Assembly: GCA_017623955.1 (NCBI GenBank)
Contig: JAGAOA010000035.1
Coordinates: 1-6,460 of the forward strand
DNA length: 6,460 nt
Direction of reading: 5' to 3'
Origin: Opitutales bacterium
GTDB lineage: Bacteria; Verrucomicrobiota; Verrucomicrobiae; Opitutales; CAG-312
Positions 1-6,417 of this stretch are shown here, one piece after another (positions within the stretch are counted from its first letter, which is position 1; each line of letters starts with the position of its first letter). The position numbers and the translations under genes were made by a program. The notes beneath the pieces were generated by a model. It had not been told where the DNA came from and made no database searches. It saw only the letters and a list, made by a program, of their open reading frames with translations.

Positions 1-518
1 TCGGAAGAAATCCAAAATTTGTAAGTGCAATATGTGTACGCAGACTAAATATACCTATGCCAAAATACGGAAAAAGATTTTCGAACTTCAGTGCAGAATT
101 TGATTTCGGCAACAATGTCCGCCTATTTGCTCAATGTCGTCAAGAACCAAATACAGCTCCACAAGTAGTAGAAAGAATTGTTGGGACCGACGGAGTTATG
201 GAAACAAGTTTGTTTTCTAAACAAATAATAAAAGGTAAACATAACTGGCAAGCTCCACAAGTTGAAGACCCTATATTTGAAGAATATCGAACTCTTGTAA
301 AATCAGTACGCGATGGCTCGGCTATAAATACAATAGCAGAAATGACTGATGCTTGTATGTATGCCATATCAGCTCGTATGAGTGCATATTCAGGACTTAA
401 ATTTAAATTCGATTGGGCTTTACGCAAACCAAAGAAATCACTTTTACCAGAAAATCTAAAATTTGGTAAACTACCAATAGAACCGCTGGCAATTTCTGGT
501 GAATACAAAATAATTTAA
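1..518 (+). CDS. Gfo/Idh/MocA family oxidoreductase, C-terminal part (5' end outside window)
   Basis: The reading frame is already open at the window edge (first full codon at 3) and gives about 172 residues ending in TAA at 516-518. An ATG at 57 is internal, because the 18 codons before it read as the same protein (GRNPKFVSA...VRRLN). Family knowledge: these are NAD(P)-dependent oxidoreductases acting on sugars, inositols or glycosides; the N-terminal Rossmann domain is outside the window and only the C-terminal alpha/beta substrate domain is seen. Supporting motifs are YGKRFSNFSAEFDFGNNVRL followed by CRQ, then VGTDGV (a GTxG turn typical of the family), an EEYRTLVKSVRDG helix (like the family's 'LIxSIRxGKP'), a TDACMYAISARMSAYSG helix, and a tail LKFGKLPIEPLAISG resembling the 'PVPPVAxPG' end common in Planctomycetes/Verrucomicrobia/Bacteroidetes members. 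Substrate cannot be told from this part. The next gene begins after one base, so the two are probably co-transcribed. Confidence 0.87.
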   Translation, partial: GRNPKFVSAICVRRLNIPMPKYGKRFSNFSAEFDFGNNVRLFAQCRQEPNTAPQVVERIVGTDGVMETSLFSKQIIKGKHNWQAPQVEDPIFEEYRTLVKSVRDGSAINTIAEMTDACMYAISARMSAYSGLKFKFDWALRKPKKSLLPENLKFGKLPIEPLAISGEYKII

Positions 519-519
519 T

Positions 520-1173
520 ATGGCAAAGGCTTCCCGAAACCTCTGGACCCAAAAAATAATAGATGGCGAAATAAAAGTAAAGTCGCACAGTTCATCGGTA
601 TGGACTTTTGAGGCTGCAAAAGCTAAAGCATTGCAAACAGCGAGCGAAAAAAAGAAATCGGCACTGAAAGAACAAAATATGCGTGGACGTCAAATGCGTG
701 GAGTTGTTCTTGGAATAGACCCTTCTTTACGTGGAACTGGACTAGCTGCGATTGAATCTATGCCCGATGGCTCGTTGCGTTATATTTGTTCTACAACAGT
801 ACGCAACAATACGAGCTTAACTATGGCTCAATGCTTAGCTAGAATTTTTGAAGAAACAGAAAAAATTATTGTACAAACAAGTCCCACTTGCGTGGCAATA
901 GAACAAAGTGTTTACGTACAAAATTTTAAAACCGCAATGATTTTAGGTTCGTCAAGAGGTGCGGCAATAGCAGCTGCCGCACATTTGGGACTGGAAGTTT
1001 TTGAATATCCACCTTTACGAATAAAACAAGCTGTTATAGGTTATGGTAGAGCTAGCAAAGATCAAATCGTAAAATCAATTGCAGCAATCGTTAAAGATGC
1101 ACCGATTTTACCTAACGACGAAGCCGATGCTTGCGGGGCAGCTTTGGCACACATTTACACTCACAAAATATGA
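520..1173 (+). CDS. ruvC: RuvC Holliday junction resolvase with N-terminal extension
   Basis: RuvC is the endonuclease that cuts four-way DNA junctions symmetrically, working with the RuvAB branch-migration motor in recombinational repair. The protein is 217 residues; the RNase H-like core starts near residue 59. All four catalytic carboxylates expected from E. coli RuvC (D7, E66, D138, D141) have counterparts: D67 in GIDPSLRGTG, E128 in VAIEQSVYVQNF, and D200 and D203 in PNDEADA. Other core signatures are LGSSRGAAIAAAA, EYPPLRIKQAVIGYGRASK and a final AALAH helix. Residues 1-58 precede the usual RuvC start and are rich in Lys and Ala, with a likely helix at about 29-53. I chose ATG 520 because it lies one base after the upstream stop and because I recall similar extensions in Verrucomicrobiota; ATG 679 or 694 would give a conventional-length protein. 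No Shine-Dalgarno is seen before any of them. ruvA and ruvB are not in the window. Confidence 0.93.
   Translation: MAKASRNLWTQKIIDGEIKVKSHSSSVWTFEAAKAKALQTASEKKKSALKEQNMRGRQMRGVVLGIDPSLRGTGLAAIESMPDGSLRYICSTTVRNNTSLTMAQCLARIFEETEKIIVQTSPTCVAIEQSVYVQNFKTAMILGSSRGAAIAAAAHLGLEVFEYPPLRIKQAVIGYGRASKDQIVKSIAAIVKDAPILPNDEADACGAALAHIYTHKI
679..702 (+). repeat. Short direct repeat ATGCGTGGA spanning two alternative ruvC starts
   Basis: The nine bases ATGCGTGGA occur at 679-687 and again at 694-702, in frame, encoding Met-Arg-Gly twice (MRGRQMRG). The second copy is where a conventional RuvC would begin, directly before VVLGID. The repeat therefore places two in-frame ATG codons at the junction between the extension and the catalytic core. 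It may be a small duplication or chance; no Shine-Dalgarno precedes either copy. Confidence 0.5.
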
Positions 1174-2012
1174 ATAAGACACTAGTAGCAATGGCGGCTG
1201 GAATGGGAAGTCGCTTCGGAGGCCTCAAACAGGCTGCAAAATTTGGCGGAAAGACTATGTTAGATTTCGCCATAGAAGACGCAATGAACGCAGGCTTTAA
1301 CAAAATAGCCTTCGTCATTAGAAAAGATATCGAGGAGATTTTCCGCGATACTGTATCGAAAAAATACGAAAATCAAATAGACGTTAGATATTCGTTTCAA
1401 GAACAGTGCTATCCAAAATTGCCCGAAGGAAGAATTAAACCATGGGGAACTGGACACGCAGTACTGTCTATGATAGATAATATCAATGAACCATTTTTGG
1501 CTATAAATGCTGATGACTATTACGGAAAAACTGTATATGCCGATGTAGCTAATTTCTTAACCTCATCAAAAACTAACGAATATGCACTCTCGGGATATCG
1601 TCTAAAAAATACACTCTCAGACAATGGTAGTGTTTCAAGAGGAATCTGTAAATCAGACGAAAATCTCTATCTTACCGACATAAAAGAGCATGGAGGCCTA
1701 CAACGTTCAAACGGAAATATCATAGACTCGGAAGGCAATGTATTGACGGGAGAAGAATTTACTTCGCTAAACTTCTGGGCATTCCCAAAAGAATTTATGC
1801 AACTTTTAGGAACGTACTTCGACGAATTCTTGTCTAAAAATTCAAAAGAAATGAAAGCAGAATTTTATCTACCAGCCGCCGTTGATAAAGCTATTAAAGA
1901 AAATATAGCAACTGCAAAAATTCTGCCAACTAATGAAAAATGGCAAGGCGTAACATATAAAGAAGACGTATCTATAGTAGAAGCTTTCTTGCGTGAAAAT
2001 GCTAGAATTTAA
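1170..2012 (+). CDS. Sugar-nucleotidyltransferase-like protein (NTP_transferase fold)
   Basis: This 280-residue protein belongs to the nucleotidyltransferase superfamily that activates sugar phosphates with an NTP to form NDP-sugars. The nucleotide-binding loop is at residues 9-21 (AAGMGSRFGG, then LKQ, with K20 in the position of the conserved lysine). KPWGTGHAV (90-98) matches the base/ribose-recognition loop, and INADDYYG (112-119) carries the metal-binding aspartate pair region (D115, D116). SGYRLKNTLSDNGSVSRG and a C-terminal WQGVTYKEDV (258-267) are typical of a cytoplasmic subgroup I recall from Clostridia, Bacteroides and Verrucomicrobia, often annotated only as 'nucleotidyltransferase' or 'NTP transferase', usually near 300 residues. 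ATG 1170 is preferred over an upstream in-frame start at 1131 because the motif-bearing N-terminus begins there. It overlaps the ruvC stop by four bases (ATGA), suggesting translational coupling. The sugar and nucleotide specificity cannot be told. No phosphotransferase/kinase partner lies in the window. Confidence 0.86.
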   Translation: MNKTLVAMAAGMGSRFGGLKQAAKFGGKTMLDFAIEDAMNAGFNKIAFVIRKDIEEIFRDTVSKKYENQIDVRYSFQEQCYPKLPEGRIKPWGTGHAVLSMIDNINEPFLAINADDYYGKTVYADVANFLTSSKTNEYALSGYRLKNTLSDNGSVSRGICKSDENLYLTDIKEHGGLQRSNGNIIDSEGNVLTGEEFTSLNFWAFPKEFMQLLGTYFDEFLSKNSKEMKAEFYLPAAVDKAIKENIATAKILPTNEKWQGVTYKEDVSIVEAFLRENARI

Positions 2013-2022
2013 TATCAAAAAT

Positions 2023-3342
2023 ATGCAAATTATAAAAATTATTTTAGCTCTTGTAATGACATCGATGATATCGATGTCATTACATGCACAACAACTAAAA
2101 CCAGAAGTAAAAGTTGCACAACACGAAAAATTCATCTTGAATGAAAAATTAGATAAAAATGAATCTTCTGATTTTCAACCACAAATAATTGCTTCGACCA
2201 TTGACGCCGATATGGACGCGTGGTACAAAATGCCTAAAAGGGCTATTCCACAACTCACATCAATTAATACTATACGTTTCGGAGAAAAATTTTCTCTATT
2301 CCCATTGATAAGAAATGCATCGATTAAAGATGGAAAATTTAAGTTGAAATATACAATCACTGCAACAGCCCCAGATGGGAAAAGCCTAACCATAGTAGAT
2401 AATGCAACCTACGAAGGAACAAAAAAAAGCTCTCGAGGTATTATTGTATGCCCTGATATAATCGATATAAAATTAGATACTCAATATCAAAAGGGAATAT
2501 ACACTTTCACAATTTCAGCATTCGATGAAAATGCAAAGATTAATGTATCAAATTCTACTAAAATTGAGATAATAGATTGGAAAGCTCCAAAACCAATAGA
2601 CGACTCTCAACTTTTAGATCAAGCTTTCTATACATTTCATCTAAAGCCATCAGCCGAATTTTTATACTCAATGTTCTTTTCAAAACAACTAAATTTTGAG
2701 CAAAAAAGAGCTCCGTATCAGTTGAACTTTATGATGCTAGGCTTCTTTAAAGCTGCATTCTTACACTACGATTTTCTCATAGACGAAATAGTAAAAGACT
2801 TTGAAAAATACGACCCTCAATCTAGAACAAAAATAATCTTGCTACTGAGAGTGTTAGGCAAAAAACCTATCCTACATTCAAAACTTTCTGCAGTAGAAAT
2901 AAAATATCAACAAAATTTACAAAAGGCTACAATTCCAAATCCTTATGAACATTGGGATAAAATTTTAGCCCCAGCACAAATGGATATGCTTTGGGGCGAA
3001 TTCTACGCCAATGGAACATACAAACCTGTAAGACGCGTTATGAATTTGCTTATGAATGAAAAAGAAAGCAAGTTTGTTCAGATGATGATGAATCAAAAGC
3101 GTCGCCCACAAACAGAAAAAGAAATAAATCAATTCACAATGGTTATGCTCCATATTTTAGCCGTTAAATCGCTTCTGAGAAATGCAAATATTTCTGATAG
3201 AGTAGATCAATATTGCGTATGGGCAATAGAAAATAATGATCTTCCAAAAGAATCTATGGATGTAATAAAGCCTTTATTGGGAAATGAACCCCAAGAAGAA
3301 TCTCAATTCAAAAAGACTTTTGATGGCAAAAAACTTTTCTAA
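2023..3342 (+). CDS. Secreted protein of unknown function, beta-rich N-half and helical C-half
   Basis: I do not recognise this family securely. The 439-residue product has an apparent Sec signal peptide: one lysine at position 5, a hydrophobic run to about residue 20, and a likely cleavage after LHA (A22) before QQLKPEV. The start at 2023 is chosen over in-frame GTG 1993 and ATG 1999 because it gives a normal signal peptide and lies 10 nt after the preceding stop rather than inside that gene. No lipobox cysteine is present. Residues about 60-185 alternate short polar and hydrophobic strands (LKYTITATAPDG, GIYTFTISAFDE), like an Ig-type or beta-sandwich domain, ending in WKAPKP. From about 195 the protein is predominantly helical; MDMLWGEFYANGTYKPVRRV resembles, from memory, uncharacterised bacterial proteins with a 'LWxEFxxTGxxxPVRRI' helical segment. 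It precedes a secreted GH2 enzyme by 44 nt, so an envelope or extracellular glycan-related role is possible but unproven. The signal-peptide codons contain a perfect inverted repeat. Confidence 0.85.
   Translation: MQIIKIILALVMTSMISMSLHAQQLKPEVKVAQHEKFILNEKLDKNESSDFQPQIIASTIDADMDAWYKMPKRAIPQLTSINTIRFGEKFSLFPLIRNASIKDGKFKLKYTITATAPDGKSLTIVDNATYEGTKKSSRGIIVCPDIIDIKLDTQYQKGIYTFTISAFDENAKINVSNSTKIEIIDWKAPKPIDDSQLLDQAFYTFHLKPSAEFLYSMFFSKQLNFEQKRAPYQLNFMMLGFFKAAFLHYDFLIDEIVKDFEKYDPQSRTKIILLLRVLGKKPILHSKLSAVEIKYQQNLQKATIPNPYEHWDKILAPAQMDMLWGEFYANGTYKPVRRVMNLLMNEKESKFVQMMMNQKRRPQTEKEINQFTMVMLHILAVKSLLRNANISDRVDQYCVWAIENNDLPKESMDVIKPLLGNEPQEESQFKKTFDGKKLF
2052..2084. repeat. Perfect 15-bp inverted repeat with 3-nt loop inside signal-peptide codons
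   Basis: The left arm TGTAATGACATCGAT (2052-2066) is the exact reverse complement of the right arm ATCGATGTCATTACA (2070-2084), separated by GAT. It starts 29 nt after the A of the chosen start codon and covers codons 10-21 (end of the hydrophobic core and c-region of the signal peptide). No T-run follows, so it is not an intrinsic terminator. In mRNA it would fold as a 15-bp stem with a tight loop; as DNA it is a near-symmetrical site that could bind a dimeric protein. Confidence 0.9.
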
Positions 3343-3385
3343 AATTTATTCTAAAAAATTCTATCTACAACAACCCTTGAGACTT

Positions 3386-3401
3386 TATGAACAAGTTCAT
3401 A
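3386..3401. repeat. Small inverted repeat covering the GH2 start codon
   Basis: TATGAAC (3386-3392) and GTTCATA (3395-3401) are exact reverse complements separated by AA, and the ATG start lies in the left arm. A stem here could partly hide the start codon, or the symmetry could be chance; seven-base arms are not rare in AT-rich DNA. Confidence 0.4.
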
Positions 3402-6341
3402 TTTCATAAAATAATTTTTACAACTATACTTTGTTTCTTTTATACATACATATTTGCAACAAATACTCTACATCTATCTCTAAACGGAGAATGGGATTTT
3501 AAAATAATAGACGATTTTGAAAAAACAATAAAAGCGGGAAAAATAAAAGTTCCTGGCATTTGGGAAGAACAAGGCTACGGATCCCCAACAAAGACGCTAA
3601 ATCATTCCTTTTTAGGTTTAGGCATCTATGAAACAGAAGTTGACATCCCTGCTAACTGGAAAGAACTAGATACAAATATAGTTTTAGAAGGTGTATCAAA
3701 ATATGCAAAAGTTTGGGTGAATGAAAAATTTGTAGGCAATGCACTAGGTCATATAGGTTCGCACAGAATAAATGTTAGCAAATACCTAAAATTTGGAGAC
3801 AAAAATAAAATCAAAATAGAAGTAGATTCTCGTCCACGACTAGAATTTGACACAATGCGTGGCTGTCATTATCCAATAGTAATAGACTATCTTTGGAGCG
3901 GTTTATATAGGAGTGTTTATATAGAAGGATTACCGAAAGTACGCCTTACAGATTACTATGTACGCTCGTTTATAGAACCTACAACACGCATCGTAGCCGA
4001 AACGAAGATATACTATCAACCTGATTATACGCAACCCAAAGAATGCCCCTACCCGCAAGCCTTACGCTTGATAATTAAAGACGTGGAAGGTAATATAGTC
4101 GCAAACAAAACAAAAGCAATAGTAAACAAAGATGGAAAATATCCTGAACAAATTATTGTAGAAGTTGAAAATGCAAAACTTTGGTCTCCAGATTCTCCTT
4201 ATCTATACAATGTAGAATTATCACTTTTAGACAAACAAGAAAAAGTTATTCATACAAAGAATAGCCGTATGGGAATACGCGAGTTTAAGTTACGCCGTCA
4301 TCAAATATTCTTGAATAACAAACCTATATTTTTATCTGGCTACGGAGACAATCTCTTAGATACAAAAGGTATAATTCTTACATATAATAAACAACAATAC
4401 ATCGATCGTCTTAAAAAATTTAAAGCTTTAGGCTTTAATCATGTTCGTCATCATAGCACAATTATGCCCTCAGCGTATTTTGATGCATGCGACGAAGTTG
4501 GTATGCTTGTTAATGCAGAATTTGCAATCGGTTATTCAGATAAACTACCTGGAACTTCGCTATGGCATAGAGATGTCCCAAGTCAGACATCGGTGAAAGA
4601 ATCGTTTGAATTTATGAAATCTCGCCTTGCCCAAGCTATAAAAGACGTACGTAATCACGTTTCAATCTTTGCGTGGTCGGGTGGTAACGAATATTTTATG
4701 GGGAACGATTTCAGCAGAAGCAACGAATTTCTCTCTGACATAAAAGGAATTGTAAACACTTTGGATCCCAATAGATTTTTTATTGATACCGATGGAGAAC
4801 ATGCACCATTTATGTTAAACACTGAAAACGACCGCAAAACTCTAGATTTTTATGTAGTGCTTTTTGACGATTGGCTCGATTACCCAAAATTCTCTGAAAA
4901 ATACAAAACTAAACATTATGCAAAAGTTCAAAAAGATAAGATTGGAACTCCATATGAATTATCAAAAAAGAACTATTCAGAGGCTTTTTATCACATTATG
5001 CTCAGTCAAAATGTCGATGGAATGTACGCTAGTGTAACATCGCCATTGAAACCTACACTCGCACACGAAATGGCAAATTTCACAACCTTTACACGCTTAG
5101 ACGTATTTGATGCATTCAAAAGTTCAAATGTAAAACCTTTCTGGATTAATGATAATGCCGAAAAAATTAAAAAACTTGGTATGGAAAAAATTTGTGATGA
5201 ATGGGCAAGTGCATCGGAAAAACTCTTTACAAGAACATACAAACACAACATTGAAGCTCTCAGAAAAAACATTGATATTTCTGGATATCATTTGTGGTGT
5301 ATTCAAGATTTTTGGACAACATCTTCCGGTATATTCGACTTTGCCGAAAAAGTTAAAAAGGATGTAGATGCAAACGAATTCGCAAAATTAAATTCACAAA
5401 TAATCCTACTACAAGATGGATTAAAAGATTACTATGATTCCAAAAGTAAAATATCTATGGACATATTGATATCGAATTTTAACGGCGAACATCTAAATGC
5501 AGACGTAAAAGCAACTATTAGAACTAAAGAGAACATTCTTGCTAAAATACATTTGGGCAAAAAACAAATAGGATGGAACGGGTGGAGTAGCATAAGTAAT
5601 TTAGGTAAAATTACAAATATTGAAAAATTCATAAATGTAAAAGCTCCAAAACCGACTGAATATATCATAGAAGTTGAATGTATAACTGAAAATGACAAAA
5701 AATATTCAAACAGTTGGAGCTTCTATTTCATTCCAAATGTGACATCACCTGAGAACATCTACACAGATACAGATACATCTAAAGCTATTCCAGAATGGTG
5801 GAATGCTAAACCGGTTTCAGACATTTCAGCAATAGATAAAAATAGTGTGTTATTTTTATCTAGATATTCAATTATGGCAAAACAAGCTCTAGAAAAAGGA
5901 GCAACTGTTGTATTAATTCAGCCAAAAGATTTTTTAAGCAACTATGTAATGCAATATAAATCTGCATGGTGGAAGGCGGGCAGAAGTCATGCAAACAATT
6001 ATGTAGGTCATTTTGTTGATGAAAAATCGCCATTTATAGTAATTGCTCCAGAAAGATATTGTTCAGAGGCTTTTGCATCTCTATTATCAGAAAGTCGCCG
6101 TTATGATATCACTCATTTAGAACAAAAAACATTTAATCATATAAAAGTAATCCCAAGTTTAACAATGTTGAGGGACTATGTATGTTTAGCTAGTGCAAAA
6201 GCATTTAATGGAACACTCATACTTAGCGGATTATCTCCTAAGAAAATCCGCAATACCCAACTAAATGCTTGGGCATTAAAAACAATGCTTTCTGCCGATA
6301 ACAATAACTTTAAATGGGACAGTAAACTCATAAACAAATAG
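3387..6341 (+). CDS. Secreted glycoside hydrolase family 2 enzyme with C-terminal amidotransferase-like domain
   Basis: The 984-residue product begins with a signal peptide (MNKFIFHK, a hydrophobic stretch, likely cut after IFA at about residue 24). Order of domains: jelly-roll sugar-binding domain (about 27-190: LNGEWDFKI, VPGIWEEQGYG, WVNEKFVGNALGH, LWSGLYRSVYIEG at 169-181), Ig-like domain (about 190-305, ending MGIREF at 295-300), and TIM barrel (about 310-680). The acid/base is E435 in AWSGGNEYF and the likely nucleophile E561 in LAHEMANF; GFNHVRHH (349-356), DEVGML and GYHLWCIQDFW (633-643) agree with GH2. Family knowledge: retaining exo-acting beta-galactosidase, -glucuronidase, -mannosidase or related activities; the substrate cannot be assigned. 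The barrel resembles a Bacteroidetes/PVC GH2 group with 'GYGD', 'RHH' and 'HExGNY' motifs. The C-terminal part (about 815-975) has alternating strands and helices (NSVLFLSRYS, GATVVLIQP, AWWKAG, NNYVGHF) like the amidotransferase-fold tail of some GH2 enzymes. The 44-nt upstream gap has no terminator and at most a GAG triplet as ribosome site. Confidence 0.93.
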   Translation: MNKFIFHKIIFTTILCFFYTYIFATNTLHLSLNGEWDFKIIDDFEKTIKAGKIKVPGIWEEQGYGSPTKTLNHSFLGLGIYETEVDIPANWKELDTNIVLEGVSKYAKVWVNEKFVGNALGHIGSHRINVSKYLKFGDKNKIKIEVDSRPRLEFDTMRGCHYPIVIDYLWSGLYRSVYIEGLPKVRLTDYYVRSFIEPTTRIVAETKIYYQPDYTQPKECPYPQALRLIIKDVEGNIVANKTKAIVNKDGKYPEQIIVEVENAKLWSPDSPYLYNVELSLLDKQEKVIHTKNSRMGIREFKLRRHQIFLNNKPIFLSGYGDNLLDTKGIILTYNKQQYIDRLKKFKALGFNHVRHHSTIMPSAYFDACDEVGMLVNAEFAIGYSDKLPGTSLWHRDVPSQTSVKESFEFMKSRLAQAIKDVRNHVSIFAWSGGNEYFMGNDFSRSNEFLSDIKGIVNTLDPNRFFIDTDGEHAPFMLNTENDRKTLDFYVVLFDDWLDYPKFSEKYKTKHYAKVQKDKIGTPYELSKKNYSEAFYHIMLSQNVDGMYASVTSPLKPTLAHEMANFTTFTRLDVFDAFKSSNVKPFWINDNAEKIKKLGMEKICDEWASASEKLFTRTYKHNIEALRKNIDISGYHLWCIQDFWTTSSGIFDFAEKVKKDVDANEFAKLNSQIILLQDGLKDYYDSKSKISMDILISNFNGEHLNADVKATIRTKENILAKIHLGKKQIGWNGWSSISNLGKITNIEKFINVKAPKPTEYIIEVECITENDKKYSNSWSFYFIPNVTSPENIYTDTDTSKAIPEWWNAKPVSDISAIDKNSVLFLSRYSIMAKQALEKGATVVLIQPKDFLSNYVMQYKSAWWKAGRSHANNYVGHFVDEKSPFIVIAPERYCSEAFASLLSESRRYDITHLEQKTFNHIKVIPSLTMLRDYVCLASAKAFNGTLILSGLSPKKIRNTQLNAWALKTMLSADNNNFKWDSKLINK

Positions 6342-6357
6342 AAGTACCCATATGCAA

Positions 6358-6393
6358 AAAAAAGAGCAAATGAAATTTCATTTGCTCTTTTTT
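6358..6393. terminator. Bidirectional rho-independent terminator
   Basis: A 36-bp perfect palindrome begins 17 nt after the GH2 stop. Its core is GAGCAAATGAAA (6364-6375) paired with TTTCATTTGCTC (6376-6387), flanked by six A on the left and six T on the right. In RNA it forms a 12-bp or longer stem followed by U-tract, on either strand. This ends the + strand gene run and would equally end a transcript arriving from the right. Confidence 0.9.
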
Positions 6394-6417
6394 ATTCTTA
6401 GTAGAGATTTGAAAAAA

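Noticed and set aside
140..508. A 122-codon - strand frame opposite the oxidoreductase
   Set aside because: The + strand frame has recognisable family motifs across the whole span; the antisense frame has none.
1131..1169. Upstream in-frame start for the nucleotidyltransferase, adding 13 residues
   Set aside because: The extra residues lie inside the RuvC C-terminal codons and precede a natural N-terminus (MNKTLVAMAAG) that matches the family start.
3343..3386. Possible promoter in the 44-nt gap before the GH2 gene
   Set aside because: TATCTA-like and TTGAGA-like hexamers occur but not with the right order and spacing, so no promoter is supported.
2581..5653. A 14-base exact repeat AAAGCTCCAAAACC at 2581-2594 and 5640-5653, encoding KAPKP in both secreted proteins
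   Set aside because: Both copies sit in Lys/Pro-type segments near beta domains and the match does not extend on either side; in AT-rich coding DNA this is most easily convergent or chance.
5006..5698. Several open frames on the - strand and one + strand frame inside the GH2 gene
   Set aside because: They overlap a gene with clear family motifs, and their translations show the Cys/Phe/Ser-rich composition of antisense shadows.
6372..6414. A tiny + strand frame starting ATGAAATTTCAT within the palindrome
   Set aside because: It is made of terminator sequence, has no ribosome site and reads only 13 residues.
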